Below are positions 8,192-15,707 of a stretch of DNA of 22,913 nucleotides, piece after piece; position 1 is the stretch's first letter, and each line of letters begins with the position of its first letter. Under the pieces are notes generated by a model, which made no database searches, had not been told where the DNA came from, and was given only the letters and a program-made list of their open reading frames with translations. The DNA comes from JBMTVN01 sp046047235 (GTDB lineage Bacteria; Verrucomicrobiota; Verrucomicrobiia; Limisphaerales; JAHDYP01), in contig JBJOII010000110.1 in assembly GCA_046047235.1 (NCBI GenBank), positions 1-22,913 on the forward strand. Direction: 5' to 3'. The translations under genes were made by a program, and so were the position numbers.

Positions 8192-8268
8192 TCTGCGCTC
8201 TGCGCTATGCCCTCAGCCCTTCCTCCTTCCCGCTTCCCGCTTCCCGCTCTGCGCTCTGCGCTCTGCGC
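8192..8268 (+). repeat. TCTGCGC / TTCCCGC / CTCAGCC heptamers
   Basis: TCTGCGC occurs twice (8192-8205), then TATGCCC and CTCAGCC-like units. Three TTCCCGC (8227-8247) are followed without phase slip by three TCTGCGC (8248-8268). The array ends against the C-terminal coding remnant of the dehydratase gene. Confidence 0.9.
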
Positions 8269-8306
8269 TCCCCCCCAAGCGCCCCCAAAATCGCCTCCAC
8301 ATCATA
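8268..8306 (-). pseudogene. Displaced C-terminal remnant of the dehydratase (other frame)
   Basis: Immediately past the dehydratase stop, the overlapping frame that begins at 8306 reads YDVEAILGALGG. The conserved end of YjhG/YagF dehydratases has YDV shortly after SGGTW (E. coli YjhG: YDVNKIGAAL). The lesion falls in a G-run (TGGGGTGGGG). The frame then runs on into the heptamer array until a TAG near 8205. Confidence 0.7.
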
Positions 8307-10215
8307 CCCCACCCCACGTCCCCCCGCTCACCGCCTGCAACGCCGCCCATAAACGCGTGTCCGCAGGCAGCCCCGCGTCCGGCGCCAAATCAGGATGCAC
8401 CGAACGCCCCGCCAAACGCACCTCCCCCTCACCCTCGCTAAACCGCTCCTCCCCCTCACCCACCAAATCCAAACTCCCCTCCAACCGACGCGTATCCACC
8501 CGCACCCGCACCCAATCCCCATCCCGCACCTTCCCAATCGGCCCTCCCGCCAAAGCCTCCGGCCCCACATGCCCCACACACGCCCCCGTGCTCACCCCGG
8601 AAAATCTCGCGTCCGTCACCAAAGCCACCCGCTTCCCAAAAGGTAAATACCGCAGCGCAGAGGTTAACTGATACGTCTCCTCCATCCCCGTCCCACTCGG
8701 CCCTCGCCCCATCAACACCACCACATCCCCCGCCACCACCCGCCCCTCCTTGATCGCCCGTATCGCATCCCGCTCCCGCACAAAGACCCGCGCCGGCCCC
8801 TCATGCAAATACACCCCATCCCCGTCCAATAATGACGCATCAATCGCCGTGCTCTTAATCACCGCACCCTCCGGCGCCAAATTCCCCCGCGGAAAGGTCA
8901 CAGTGCTCGTCAAGCCCCGACCCCGCGCCAGCTCCACCCCCATAATCACCTCATCCGCCTCCACCCCGTCCAACTCCCGCAACAACGCCCTAAACCGCAC
9001 CCGACGCTCACTCGCCTCCCATAACTCCAGATTCTCCCCCAACGTCAAACCACTCACGGTCTTCACCCCCAAATCCAACAACCCCAAACCCCGTAAATGC
9101 AACATCACCTCCGGAACCCCGCCCGCCAAAAAAACCCGCACAGTCGGATGCCCCACCGGCCCGTTCGGTAAAACATCCACCAACCGCGGCACCCGACGAT
9201 TCACCTCCACCCAATCCTCCACCACCGGCCGAACCAACCCTGCCGCATGCGCAATCGCAGGAATGTGCAGCAACAAATTCGTCGATCCCCCAAACGCCGC
9301 ATGCACCACCATCGCATTCCGTACCGCCCCATCCGTCAAAATATCCCGCATCACCCACCCCCTCCGATCCAAGTCAACCAACGCCCGCGCCGATCTCACC
9401 GCCACCTCCCGCCAAACCGCCTGCCCCGAAGGCGCCAATGCACTGTGCGGCAACGCAATCCCCAACCCCTCCGCCACAACCTGCGACGTCGCCGCCGTCC
9501 CCAAAAACTGACACCCACCCCCCGGACTCGCACACGCCCGACACCCCAACGCAGCCGCCTCCTCCAACGCCACCATCCCATGCGCATACCGCGCACCCAA
9601 TGTCTGGATCTTCCCCGCATCCTCCCCCACCTCCGGCGGTAACGTCACCCCACCCGGCACCACCACCCCAGGCAAATCCCCCACCCCAGCCAACGCCATC
9701 ATCATCGCCGGCAAACCCTTGTCACACGTCGCTACCCCCAACACTCCCCGCCGCGTCGGTAACGACCTCACCAACCGACGCAATACCACCGCCGCATCAT
9801 TCCGATACGCCAGACTGTCATACATCCCCGCCGTCCCCTGCGTCCGCCCATCACACGGATCCGAACACGCCCCCGCAAAGGGCACCCCACCCAAACCACG
9901 CAACTCCCGCGCCGCCGCTTCCACCATCATCCCAATCTCCCAATGCCCCGTGTGATACCCCAACGCCACCGGCTCCCCGCCCGGCCCACGCAACCCTCCC
10001 GCAGTACTCAAAATCAAATACTCCGGACGTCCCAACTCCCCCGGCGCCCAACCCATCCCCGCATTCTGACTCCACCCAAATACATCCCCGCTCGGACGCT
10101 CCCGCAAAAATTCATCGCTCAACGGCAACTCCCCCGCCGGCCCCTCCCCACGCGTCCGCACCGCATAAATCCCCTCCACAACCTCACCAAAAATCGACGC
10201 CACATCATCACGCAT
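8302..10215 (-). CDS. YjhG/YagF-family sugar-acid (D-xylonate type) dehydratase, C-terminally frameshifted
   Basis: 637 residues of the IlvD/Edd superfamily, closest from memory to E. coli YjhG/YagF (655 residues), which dehydrate D-xylonate to 2-keto-3-deoxy-xylonate. Family hallmarks in order: ELPLSDEFLRERPSGD (29-44), NAGMGWAP (51-58), SDPCDGRTQGT (118-128), VATCDKGLPA (161-170), GCRACASPGGGCQFLG (224-239), HAAFGGSTNLLLHIPAIAH, and DARFSGVSTGACVGHVGPEA. Cys121, Cys164 and Cys235 are the probable FeS ligands. The reading frame stops at SGGTWGGV, but the expected YDVEAIL continuation lies in the next frame, so about 12-18 residues are missing. The core is intact, so activity may survive; alternatively a sequencing error in the G-run explains it. 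The exact substrate (xylonate or another aldonate) is inferred. The ATG has a G-rich leader (AAGGGGGTGGG). Confidence 0.9.
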   Translation of the reverse strand: MRDDVASIFGEVVEGIYAVRTRGEGPAGELPLSDEFLRERPSGDVFGWSQNAGMGWAPGELGRPEYLILSTAGGLRGPGGEPVALGYHTGHWEIGMMVEAAARELRGLGGVPFAGACSDPCDGRTQGTAGMYDSLAYRNDAAVVLRRLVRSLPTRRGVLGVATCDKGLPAMMMALAGVGDLPGVVVPGGVTLPPEVGEDAGKIQTLGARYAHGMVALEEAAALGCRACASPGGGCQFLGTAATSQVVAEGLGIALPHSALAPSGQAVWREVAVRSARALVDLDRRGWVMRDILTDGAVRNAMVVHAAFGGSTNLLLHIPAIAHAAGLVRPVVEDWVEVNRRVPRLVDVLPNGPVGHPTVRVFLAGGVPEVMLHLRGLGLLDLGVKTVSGLTLGENLELWEASERRVRFRALLRELDGVEADEVIMGVELARGRGLTSTVTFPRGNLAPEGAVIKSTAIDASLLDGDGVYLHEGPARVFVRERDAIRAIKEGRVVAGDVVVLMGRGPSGTGMEETYQLTSALRYLPFGKRVALVTDARFSGVSTGACVGHVGPEALAGGPIGKVRDGDWVRVRVDTRRLEGSLDLVGEGEERFSEGEGEVRLAGRSVHPDLAPDAGLPADTRLWAALQAVSGGTWGGV

Positions 10216-10321
10216 CCCACCCCCTTATCACGCCCCCTCACCCCCTTACAAGATCCACACCCCCGCGTTCTCCTTGCCCTCCCACTCAAATAACACCCCC
10301 TCGCACCACGCTTCCCGCACG

Positions 10322-10394
10322 TCCGTGTCAGTCCGTGTGTCGGCCCTCTGCGCTTACCCCTTCCCGCTCCGCCCTCCGCCCTCAGCCCTCAGCG
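10322..10394 (+). repeat. TCCGTGTCAG pair and CTCCGCC/CTCAGCC heptamers
   Basis: TCCGTGTCAG-TCCGTGTG (10322-10339) matches the copy at 8009. After CTTACCCC and TTCCCGC come in-phase heptamers CTCCGCC, CTCCGCC, CTCAGCC, CTCAGCG (10367-10394). Confidence 0.8.
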
Positions 10395-10412
10395 CTTGCC
10401 ACCCTCTCCTCT

Positions 10413-10489
10413 CTCCCATCTCCCATCTCCCGTCTCCCATCTCCCGTCTCCCATCTCCTATATCCTACATCCTATATCCTATCTACCAT
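10413..10489 (+). repeat. Eleven in-phase heptamers, consensus CTCCCAT/ATCCTAT
   Basis: The units are CTCCCAT (twice), CTCCCGT, CTCCCAT, CTCCCGT, CTCCCAT, CTCCTAT, ATCCTAC, ATCCTAT (twice) and CTACCAT. They show the same 7-bp pattern and the same unit number as the array at 5981-6057. The final AT is shared with the palindrome that follows. Confidence 0.93.
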
Positions 10490-10560
10490 GCCGCGCACGC
10501 GGCATACCCTCTTCTCTCTCCCTGCGGTCCGCCGCGCGGACCGCAATAGCGCTCCGCCCT
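10488..10560 (+). repeat. Two GC palindromes separated by a pyrimidine tract
   Basis: ATGCCGCG-CA-CGCGGCAT (10488-10505) is a perfect 8-bp stem. It is followed by a pyrimidine tract and then TGCGGTCCG-CCGCG-CGGACCGCA (10523-10545), a perfect 9-bp stem. AATAGCGCTCCGCCCT follows. No U-tract follows either stem, so they do not look like intrinsic terminators. Confidence 0.88.
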
Positions 10561-10632
10561 TGACTCCCCCCCACTATCAAACCGACCCTCTCACCCCGGC
10601 ATAGAACAACCGCGGGAAACCACCCCAAAGGC

Positions 10633-11937
10633 ATGAGCGAACCACAACCACCCTCCCCCGAAGAACTCAGCCGCCTCCACCCCGCCGACATCGCGGACCA
10701 CCTCCAACGCCTGCCCACCAACCAGGCCATCGACCAACTCACGCTCCTCCCAGAAGATACCGCCGCCGCCGCCCTCGTCGAAATGGAGGCCGAAACCGCC
10801 CACGAAATGGCCCTCCAACTCCCCCTCGGCCACCTCCGCGACCTCCTCACTCTCGCCCCCACAGAAGCCGCCGCCGATATCGTCGGCGACCTCGAAGACG
10901 ACCGCCGCGCAGAAGTCCTCAAAGCCCTCCCCCCCGAAACCAGCAAAGCCGTCAAAAGCCTCCTCCGCTACCCCGAAGATACCGCCGGCGGTATCATGAA
11001 TGACCGCTTCATCTCCCTCCATAGCGGACTCACCATCGGCCAAGCCCTCGAAAATATCCGCTCCCTCCCCACCACCGAACTCACCGATGTCAATTACCTC
11101 TATGTCACCGACCACGATAAAAAACTCCTCGGCGTCCTCCCCCTCCGCGAACTCGTCTTCAATGCCCCGGACCGCCGCGTCGATGACCTCCTCCAACGCG
11201 ATGTCCGCTACCTCCACGTCGATGACGACCAGGAACATATCGCGCGCGAATTCGCCCAATACCACTACCTAGGCCTCCCCGTCCTCGATTCCCAAAACCG
11301 ACTCGTCGGTATCGTCCCCGCCAGCGAAGCCCTCGAAATCGCCCAGGAAGAAGCCACCGAGGATATGCAACTCATGGTCGGTCTCTCCGGCGAAGAACAT
11401 ACTCTCACCCCCTGGTGGAAATCCATCGGCCGACGCCTCCCCTGGCTCTTCGTGAACCTCCTCACCGCCTTCGCCGCCGCCGCCGTCGTCAGCCTCTTCG
11501 AATCCACCATCGCCCAATGGACCGCCCTCGCCGTCTTCCTCCCCATCATCGCCGGCCAAGGCGGGAACGCCGGTATGCAAACCCTCACCGTCGTCATCCG
11601 TGACCTCGCCCTCGGCCAACTCTCCCCAGGCGACGGACGAAAAGCCCTCACCAAAGAATCCATCCTCGCCCTCGTCAATGGCCTCGCCGTCGGAAGCGTC
11701 GTCGGCCTCGCCGGCTACCTCTGGAAAGACGACGCCACGCTCGGCCTCGTCGCCGGCGGAGCCATGATCCTTAACCAATTCGCCGCCGCCGTCTCCGGCG
11801 TCCTCATCCCCCTCGGCCTCCGCCTCGCTAAAGTCGACCCCGCCCTCGCATCCAGTATCTTCCTCACCACCATCACCGATGTCGCCGGCTTCTTCTTCTT
11901 CCTCGGCCTCGCCTACCTCGCCCTCAACGCCCTCTAG
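10633..11937 (+). CDS. mgtE: MgtE-family Mg2+ channel/transporter
   Basis: 434 residues. MgtE is an inner-membrane homodimeric Mg2+ channel gated by cytoplasmic Mg2+. The N-terminal helical MgtE_N domain spans about 14-125 (SRLHPADIADHLQRLP ... ALPPETSKAVKSLLRYPEDTAGG), with IM-N-D at the junction. A CBS pair follows (about 126-245), including VNYLYVTDHDKKLLGVLPLRELV and GLPVLDSQNRLVGIV. The membrane domain runs from about 270 to the end and contains the family signature FLPIIAGQGGNAGMQTLTV (302-320) and TTITDVAGFFFFLGLAYLAL at the C-terminus. The Asp of TDVAGF (416) corresponds to the pore Asp of characterised MgtE. No Shine-Dalgarno beyond AAAGG is seen. It is separated from the hydrogenase operon by 319 bp, so it is probably transcribed separately. 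Confidence 0.95.
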   Translation: MSEPQPPSPEELSRLHPADIADHLQRLPTNQAIDQLTLLPEDTAAAALVEMEAETAHEMALQLPLGHLRDLLTLAPTEAAADIVGDLEDDRRAEVLKALPPETSKAVKSLLRYPEDTAGGIMNDRFISLHSGLTIGQALENIRSLPTTELTDVNYLYVTDHDKKLLGVLPLRELVFNAPDRRVDDLLQRDVRYLHVDDDQEHIAREFAQYHYLGLPVLDSQNRLVGIVPASEALEIAQEEATEDMQLMVGLSGEEHTLTPWWKSIGRRLPWLFVNLLTAFAAAAVVSLFESTIAQWTALAVFLPIIAGQGGNAGMQTLTVVIRDLALGQLSPGDGRKALTKESILALVNGLAVGSVVGLAGYLWKDDATLGLVAGGAMILNQFAAAVSGVLIPLGLRLAKVDPALASSIFLTTITDVAGFFFFLGLAYLALNAL

Positions 11938-12049
11938 TCAGTCGGTAGACTGTTGACGGTTCACGGCGTGCCGCCCCCCCCAACCCGCCAGAGGTCAGGA
12001 ACCTCGAACCAACAACCAGGAACCCCTCTACAACGCCCGGCGCGCTACC

Positions 12050-12107
12050 CCACTCTCTCCCCTCTCCGCTCTCCTCTCTCCTTGTGTGCCGCACAACCGC
12101 GGCACAC
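12050..12107 (+). repeat. Pyrimidine tract plus GC inverted repeat
   Basis: A pyrimidine run (CTCTCCCCTCTCCGCTCTCC and onward) ends in GTGTGCCGC-ACAACC-GCGGCACAC (12084-12107), a perfect 9-bp stem. It belongs to the same modular family as the other intergenic copies although the stem sequence differs. Confidence 0.8.
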
Positions 12108-12169
12108 CATAATCATAAGGAACAGAGCTTATGACCCGCATGGCCCCTCCTTGTACTTTTCCCCGAGCT

Positions 12170-12198
12170 TTGACAGGTCAGTTCAACTGTCGTACACA
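12170..12198 (+). promoter_or_regulatory. Candidate promoter/operator of the hox operon
   Basis: TTGACA (12170-12175), a 17-bp spacer, then TACACA (12193-12198), a weak -10. Two abutting dyads cover the spacer: TGAC-AG-GTCA (12171-12180) and CAGTT-C-AACTG (12179-12189). A regulator bound there would overlap the -35 and spacer. The arrangement is suggestive; no known regulator box is recognised. Confidence 0.4.
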
Positions 12199-12256
12199 CT
12201 AATTCAACAGGCCGGCAAAGGCATATATCGCTAATGCAGACAGAAACGCACGCGCC

Positions 12257-12778
12257 ATGATCAAACGCCCACCAACCCAGCCCCTCTCGGCCGCCGACCT
12301 CAAGAAATCCGACGCCCGCTATAAACGCATCGCCGCCGCCATCACGAAATACCAGCGCCGACCCGATGCCCTGATCGAAATCCTCCACAAAGTCCAGGAC
12401 GCCTTCGGCTACCTGCCCATGGAAGCCATGCGCTACGTAGCCCAGGAAATGAACGTCCCCCCCAGCCGGGTCTACGGGGTCGCCACGTTCTACCACTTCT
12501 TCTCCCTCAAACCTAAAGGCCGGCACAACTGCGTCATCTGCACCGGAACAGCCTGCCACGTCCGCGGCGCCCAAAACCTCGTCAACGCCATCCAGAACGA
12601 ACTCCAACTCAAACCCGGCCAAACCACCGCCGACGGTGAACTCGGCCTCCAAACCGCACGCTGCATCGGTTGCTGCGGCCTCGCACCCGCCGTCGTCCTC
12701 GATGATCACGTCCTCGCCAATGCCGACCCCAAAAAGCTCGTCGCTACCCTGCGCGAACACATCGGAGCCACAACATGA
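12257..12778 (+). CDS. hoxE: NAD-linked [NiFe] hydrogenase diaphorase subunit HoxE
   Basis: 173 residues of the NuoE/HoxE family, a thioredoxin-like [2Fe-2S] protein that passes electrons in the diaphorase module. The helical N-terminal half contains LIEILHKVQDAFGYLP (39-54) and VYGVATFYHFF (72-82). The cluster ligands are Cys95 and Cys100 (CTGTAC) and Cys136 and Cys140 (CIGCC), the expected C-x4-C and C-x3-C pair. It is the first gene of a six-gene operon, and its stop overlaps the hoxF start by four bases (ATGA), implying translational coupling. The start ATG follows CACGCGCC with no Shine-Dalgarno. HoxE is assigned rather than NuoE because hoxF, U, Y and H follow. Confidence 0.94.
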   Translation: MIKRPPTQPLSAADLKKSDARYKRIAAAITKYQRRPDALIEILHKVQDAFGYLPMEAMRYVAQEMNVPPSRVYGVATFYHFFSLKPKGRHNCVICTGTACHVRGAQNLVNAIQNELQLKPGQTTADGELGLQTARCIGCCGLAPAVVLDDHVLANADPKKLVATLREHIGATT

Positions 12779-14439
12779 CCGTCGATAAACTCGAGGAAAT
12801 CGCCTCCCGCGTCCAAAACCAGTCCCTCAGCTATAAGCAGAAAATCTTCGTCTGCTGCGGCGCCGGCTGCCTCTCCTCCGGCTCCGAAGAGGTCCTCAAG
12901 GAACTCCAAAACGCCGTCCAAAAACGCGGACTCCAAAACGAAATCGGCGTCTTCCCCACCGGATGTATGGGCCCCTGTAACCAAGGCCCCCTCGTCCGTA
13001 TGGCCCCCTCCGATACGCTCTACGAAAAAATCCAGCCCACCGAAGCCGACGCCCTCACGGAAAAACACTGCATCCTCAACCAAATCGCCACACCCAAACT
13101 CCTCTTCTCCTCCAGTAACGAACCTACCTTCGAAAAAGCCTCCGATTACCCCTTCTTCAAACTCCAACAACGCATCGCCCTCGAAAACGTCGGCGCCATC
13201 AACCCCGAATCCCTCGAAGAATATATCGCCAACGGCGGCTACCGCGCCCTCTACCGCGCCCTCACAGGCTTCTCACCCGAAGAAGTCATCGCCGAACTCA
13301 AACAATCCGGCCTCCGCGGCCGCGGCGGCGCCGGCTACCCCACCGGCCTCAAATGGGAAACAGTCTATAAACACGTCAGTAACGAAAAATACGTCGTCTG
13401 TAACGGCGACGAAGGCGACCCCGGCGCCTTCATGGACCGCGGCATCCTCGAAGGTGACCCCCACCGCGTCATCGAAGGTATGGCCATCGCCGCCTACGCC
13501 ATCAGTGCCCAAAAAGGCTTCCTCTACGTCCGCGCCGAATACCCCCTCGCTATCAAACGACTCGAACTCGCCATCAAACAAGCCCGCGCCCAATCCCTCA
13601 TCGGTAAAAATATCCTCGATACAGGATTTAACTTCGATGTCGAAATCCGCGTCGGCGCCGGCGCCTTCGTCTGCGGCGAAGAAACCGCCCTGCTCGCCTC
13701 CATCGAAGGCCGCCGCGGCCAGCCCCGCCCACGCCCCCCCTACCCCGCCGAACTCGGCCTCTGGAGTAAACCCACGCTCATCAATAACGTCGAAACTTAC
13801 GCCAACGTCGCCCCCATCATCACCAAAGGCGGCGAATGGTACGCCGAACTCGGCACGCCAAAATCCTCCGGCACCAAATGCTTCGCCCTCGCCGGCAAAA
13901 TCAAAAATACCGGCCTCATCGAAGTCCCCATGGGTATGCCCCTCCGCCAAATCATCTTCGAAATCGGCGGCGGTATCCCCGATAACCATACCTTCAAAGC
14001 CGCCCAAACCGGCGGCCCCTCCGGTGGCTGTATCCCCGAAGAACACCTCGACGTCCCCGTCGACTTCGAAAATATCGCCAAAGTCGGCTCAATCATGGGC
14101 TCCGGTGGCCTCATCGTCATGGACGACACCTCCTGCATGGTCGATGTCGCCCGCTTCTTCATGGAGTTCTGTATGGAAGAATCCTGCGGCAAATGTATCC
14201 CCTGCCGCGTCGGCACCCGCCAAATGCACGATATCCTCGACCGCATCTGTAAAGGGAACGGCACGCTCCAAGACCTCGAACTCCTCCAGGAACTCGCACC
14301 CCTCGTCCGCGAAACCTCCCTCTGCGGCCTCGGCATGACCGCCCCCAACCCCCTCCTCAGCACCCTCCGCTACTTCCACCACGAATACGATACGCTCATC
14401 AAATCACCCACCTGCTGCTGCAGTATCAAAAAATCCTAA
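12775..14439 (+). CDS. hoxF: NAD-linked [NiFe] hydrogenase diaphorase subunit HoxF (NADH/FMN binding)
   Basis: 554 residues, similar to cyanobacterial-type HoxF. The N-terminal ~100 residues form a second thioredoxin-like [2Fe-2S] domain with C-x3-C pairs at Cys28/Cys32 and Cys64/Cys68 (VCCGAGC, PTGCMGPC). The NuoF-like core follows: LRGRGGAGYPTGLKWE (180-195) binds NADH, CNGDEGDPGAFMDR (209-222) and GAGAFVCGEETAL (294-306) bind FMN. An SLBB-like segment lies around 370-430. The [4Fe-4S] ligands are Cys471, Cys474 and Cys477 (ESCGKCIPCRVGTRQ) plus Cys517 (TSLCGLG). It oxidises or reduces NAD(H) in the cytoplasm and exchanges electrons with HoxU. The C-terminus carries an odd Cys-Cys-Cys (547-549) before the end. 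The next gene, hoxU, starts 11 bp downstream. Confidence 0.96.
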   Translation: MTVDKLEEIASRVQNQSLSYKQKIFVCCGAGCLSSGSEEVLKELQNAVQKRGLQNEIGVFPTGCMGPCNQGPLVRMAPSDTLYEKIQPTEADALTEKHCILNQIATPKLLFSSSNEPTFEKASDYPFFKLQQRIALENVGAINPESLEEYIANGGYRALYRALTGFSPEEVIAELKQSGLRGRGGAGYPTGLKWETVYKHVSNEKYVVCNGDEGDPGAFMDRGILEGDPHRVIEGMAIAAYAISAQKGFLYVRAEYPLAIKRLELAIKQARAQSLIGKNILDTGFNFDVEIRVGAGAFVCGEETALLASIEGRRGQPRPRPPYPAELGLWSKPTLINNVETYANVAPIITKGGEWYAELGTPKSSGTKCFALAGKIKNTGLIEVPMGMPLRQIIFEIGGGIPDNHTFKAAQTGGPSGGCIPEEHLDVPVDFENIAKVGSIMGSGGLIVMDDTSCMVDVARFFMEFCMEESCGKCIPCRVGTRQMHDILDRICKGNGTLQDLELLQELAPLVRETSLCGLGMTAPNPLLSTLRYFHHEYDTLIKSPTCCCSIKKS

Positions 14440-14450
14440 ACCCCATCCCC

Positions 14451-15161
14451 ATGCCCGAACCTATCTCCATCTCGATCGACGGCCGGGAACTCAAAGTCGA
14501 ATCCGGCCGCACTATCCTCGATGTCTGCCGCGAAAATAACATCGAGATCCCCACCCTCTGCTTCCTCGAAGGCATCTCCAAAGTCGGCGCCTGCAGACTC
14601 TGCGTCGTCGAAATCGTCGGCACACCCAAACTCTTCCCCGCCTGCACCACCCCAGTCACCCCCAACCAGGTCATCCTCACCAATACAAAAAAACTCCGGC
14701 TCTACCGGAAAATGATCGTCGAACTCTTCCTCGCCGAACGAAACCACGTCTGCGCCGTCTGCGTCGCCAACGGAAACTGCGAACTCCAAAACCTCGCCTA
14801 TAAAGTCGGCATCTCCCACGTCCGCTTCCCCTACCTCTACCCCCAACTCCACGTCGACGCCTCCCACCCCCACTTCGTCCTCGACCATAACCGCTGTATC
14901 CTCTGCACCCGCTGCGTCCGTACCTGCGACGAAGTCGAAGGCGCACATAACTGGGACGTCGCCGGCCGCGGCGTCACCTCCCTCATCATCGCCGACTTCA
15001 ACCAACCCTGGGGCGACTCCGCCACCTGCACCTCCTGCGGCAAATGTATCGAAGTCTGCCCCACCGGCGCCCTCTGGCCCAAAGACGCCACCATCGGAAA
15101 TCTCACCCGCTCCCCCCACCGTGTCTCGGAACTCGTCGCAAAACGGAAATCACTGCCATGA
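14451..15161 (+). CDS. hoxU: NAD-linked [NiFe] hydrogenase diaphorase subunit HoxU
   Basis: 236 residues, equivalent to the N-terminal part of NuoG, wiring HoxF to HoxY with iron-sulfur clusters. A plant-type [2Fe-2S] domain uses Cys37, Cys48, Cys51 and Cys65 (LCFLEG, ACRLC, PACTTPV). His99 with Cys101, Cys104 and Cys110 (HVCAVCVANGNC) is the His-Cys3 [4Fe-4S] site. Two ferredoxin-like [4Fe-4S] motifs follow: CILCTRCVRTC (149-159) and CTSCGKCIEVCP (193-204). All cluster ligands are present and the length is usual for HoxU. The stop overlaps the hoxY start as ATGA. The leader CCCCATCCCC lacks a Shine-Dalgarno. Confidence 0.95.
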   Translation: MPEPISISIDGRELKVESGRTILDVCRENNIEIPTLCFLEGISKVGACRLCVVEIVGTPKLFPACTTPVTPNQVILTNTKKLRLYRKMIVELFLAERNHVCAVCVANGNCELQNLAYKVGISHVRFPYLYPQLHVDASHPHFVLDHNRCILCTRCVRTCDEVEGAHNWDVAGRGVTSLIIADFNQPWGDSATCTSCGKCIEVCPTGALWPKDATIGNLTRSPHRVSELVAKRKSLP

Positions 15162-15691
15162 TCCGCAAAAAAATCGCCACCATCTGGCTGGGCGGCTGCT
15201 CCGGCTGCCATATGTCCCTCCTCGATATCGATGAACGTATCCTCGAAATCGCTAAACTCGCCGATATCGTCAAAAGCCCCATCGTCGATGGTAAAGACCT
15301 CCCCGACGTCGATATCGCCCTCGTCGAAGGCGCCATAGCCAACCAGGAACACCTCGAGGAAATCTGCAAAATCCGGAAACACGCCCAAACGCTCATCGCC
15401 TTCGGAGACTGTGCCGTCACCGCCAATGTCCCCAGTATGCGCAACGCCTTCCCCAAGGAAGACGTCCTCTCCCATAGCTACAAAAACCTCCCCTCCAATA
15501 CCCCCGGCCAACTCCCCTCAGAAGAAATCGCACCGCTCATCGACCGCGTCCGCCCACTCCACGAAGTCGTCCCCGTCGATTACCACCTCCCAGGCTGCCC
15601 ACCCTCCGCCGACCTCATCTTCTATATCCTCTTCGAACTCCTCAATGACCGCCAACCCACCCTCGATGAAGCCAAACTCAAATACGGCTGA
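15158..15691 (+). CDS. hoxY: [NiFe] hydrogenase small subunit HoxY
   Basis: 177 residues from ATG 15158, which overlaps the hoxU stop; longer readings of this frame upstream run antisense to sense inside hoxU and are rejected. It is a short cytoplasmic small subunit without a Tat signal, as expected for group 3 enzymes. It carries one proximal [4Fe-4S] cluster, with ligands Cys14 and Cys17 (GGCSGCHMS), Cys85 (FGDCAV) and Cys147 (LPGCPPS). LVEGAI (56-61) and IAFGDC are typical small-subunit segments. It transfers electrons between the HoxH Ni-Fe site and HoxU. hoxH starts 16 bp downstream. Confidence 0.95.
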   Translation: MIRKKIATIWLGGCSGCHMSLLDIDERILEIAKLADIVKSPIVDGKDLPDVDIALVEGAIANQEHLEEICKIRKHAQTLIAFGDCAVTANVPSMRNAFPKEDVLSHSYKNLPSNTPGQLPSEEIAPLIDRVRPLHEVVPVDYHLPGCPPSADLIFYILFELLNDRQPTLDEAKLKYG

Positions 15692-15707
15692 AAATACCCA
15701 CACCACC

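Larger units (their letters stand above)
7811..8301. other. Gene-free 491-bp repeat-rich region between trpB and the dehydratase
   Basis: I see no credible gene here. Open frames through it are low-complexity and change composition at repeat boundaries. It contains, in order, GTCAGGA heptamers, ATCGNN hexamers (7922-7951), TCCGTGTCAG decamers (8009-8034), AGCTCCT heptamers (8072-8092), a pyrimidine tract with GC palindrome (8113-8168), and TCTGCGC/TTCCCGC heptamers up to 8268. The last ~35 bp are a displaced coding remnant of the dehydratase. No terminator is visible for either convergent gene. Confidence 0.85.
10216..10632. other. Gene-free 417-bp repeat-rich region between divergent dehydratase and mgtE
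   Basis: The two flanking genes diverge from here, so it must hold both promoters, but I see no clear -35/-10 pair. The first ~100 bp are C-rich unique sequence. The rest consists of a TCCGTGTCAG pair (10322-10339), CTCCGCC/CTCAGCC heptamers, the MTCCSAT-type array and two palindromes. The ~70 bp before mgtE are again unique. Confidence 0.8.
11938..12256. other. 319-bp region between mgtE and the hox operon
   Basis: No gene is seen. It contains GAGGT-CAGGA-ACCTC (a small inverted repeat near 11994), a pyrimidine tract, the 9-bp palindrome at 12084-12107, and a candidate hox promoter at 12170-12198. Its right-hand half has a more balanced base composition than the rest of the window, as expected for a control region. 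Confidence 0.7.

Noticed and set aside
10488..10545. Intrinsic terminators at the GC palindromes
   Set aside because: Neither strand has a T-run after the stem, and the copies lie upstream as well as downstream of genes.
9438..10604. A 388-codon plus-strand frame across the dehydratase start and repeats
   Set aside because: Pro/Thr/Ser/His-rich string crossing repeat arrays; no start context and no homology recognised.
15411..15707. Upstream extension of HoxH
   Set aside because: It overlaps hoxY in another frame, and the ATG at 15708 gives the standard large-subunit N-terminus.
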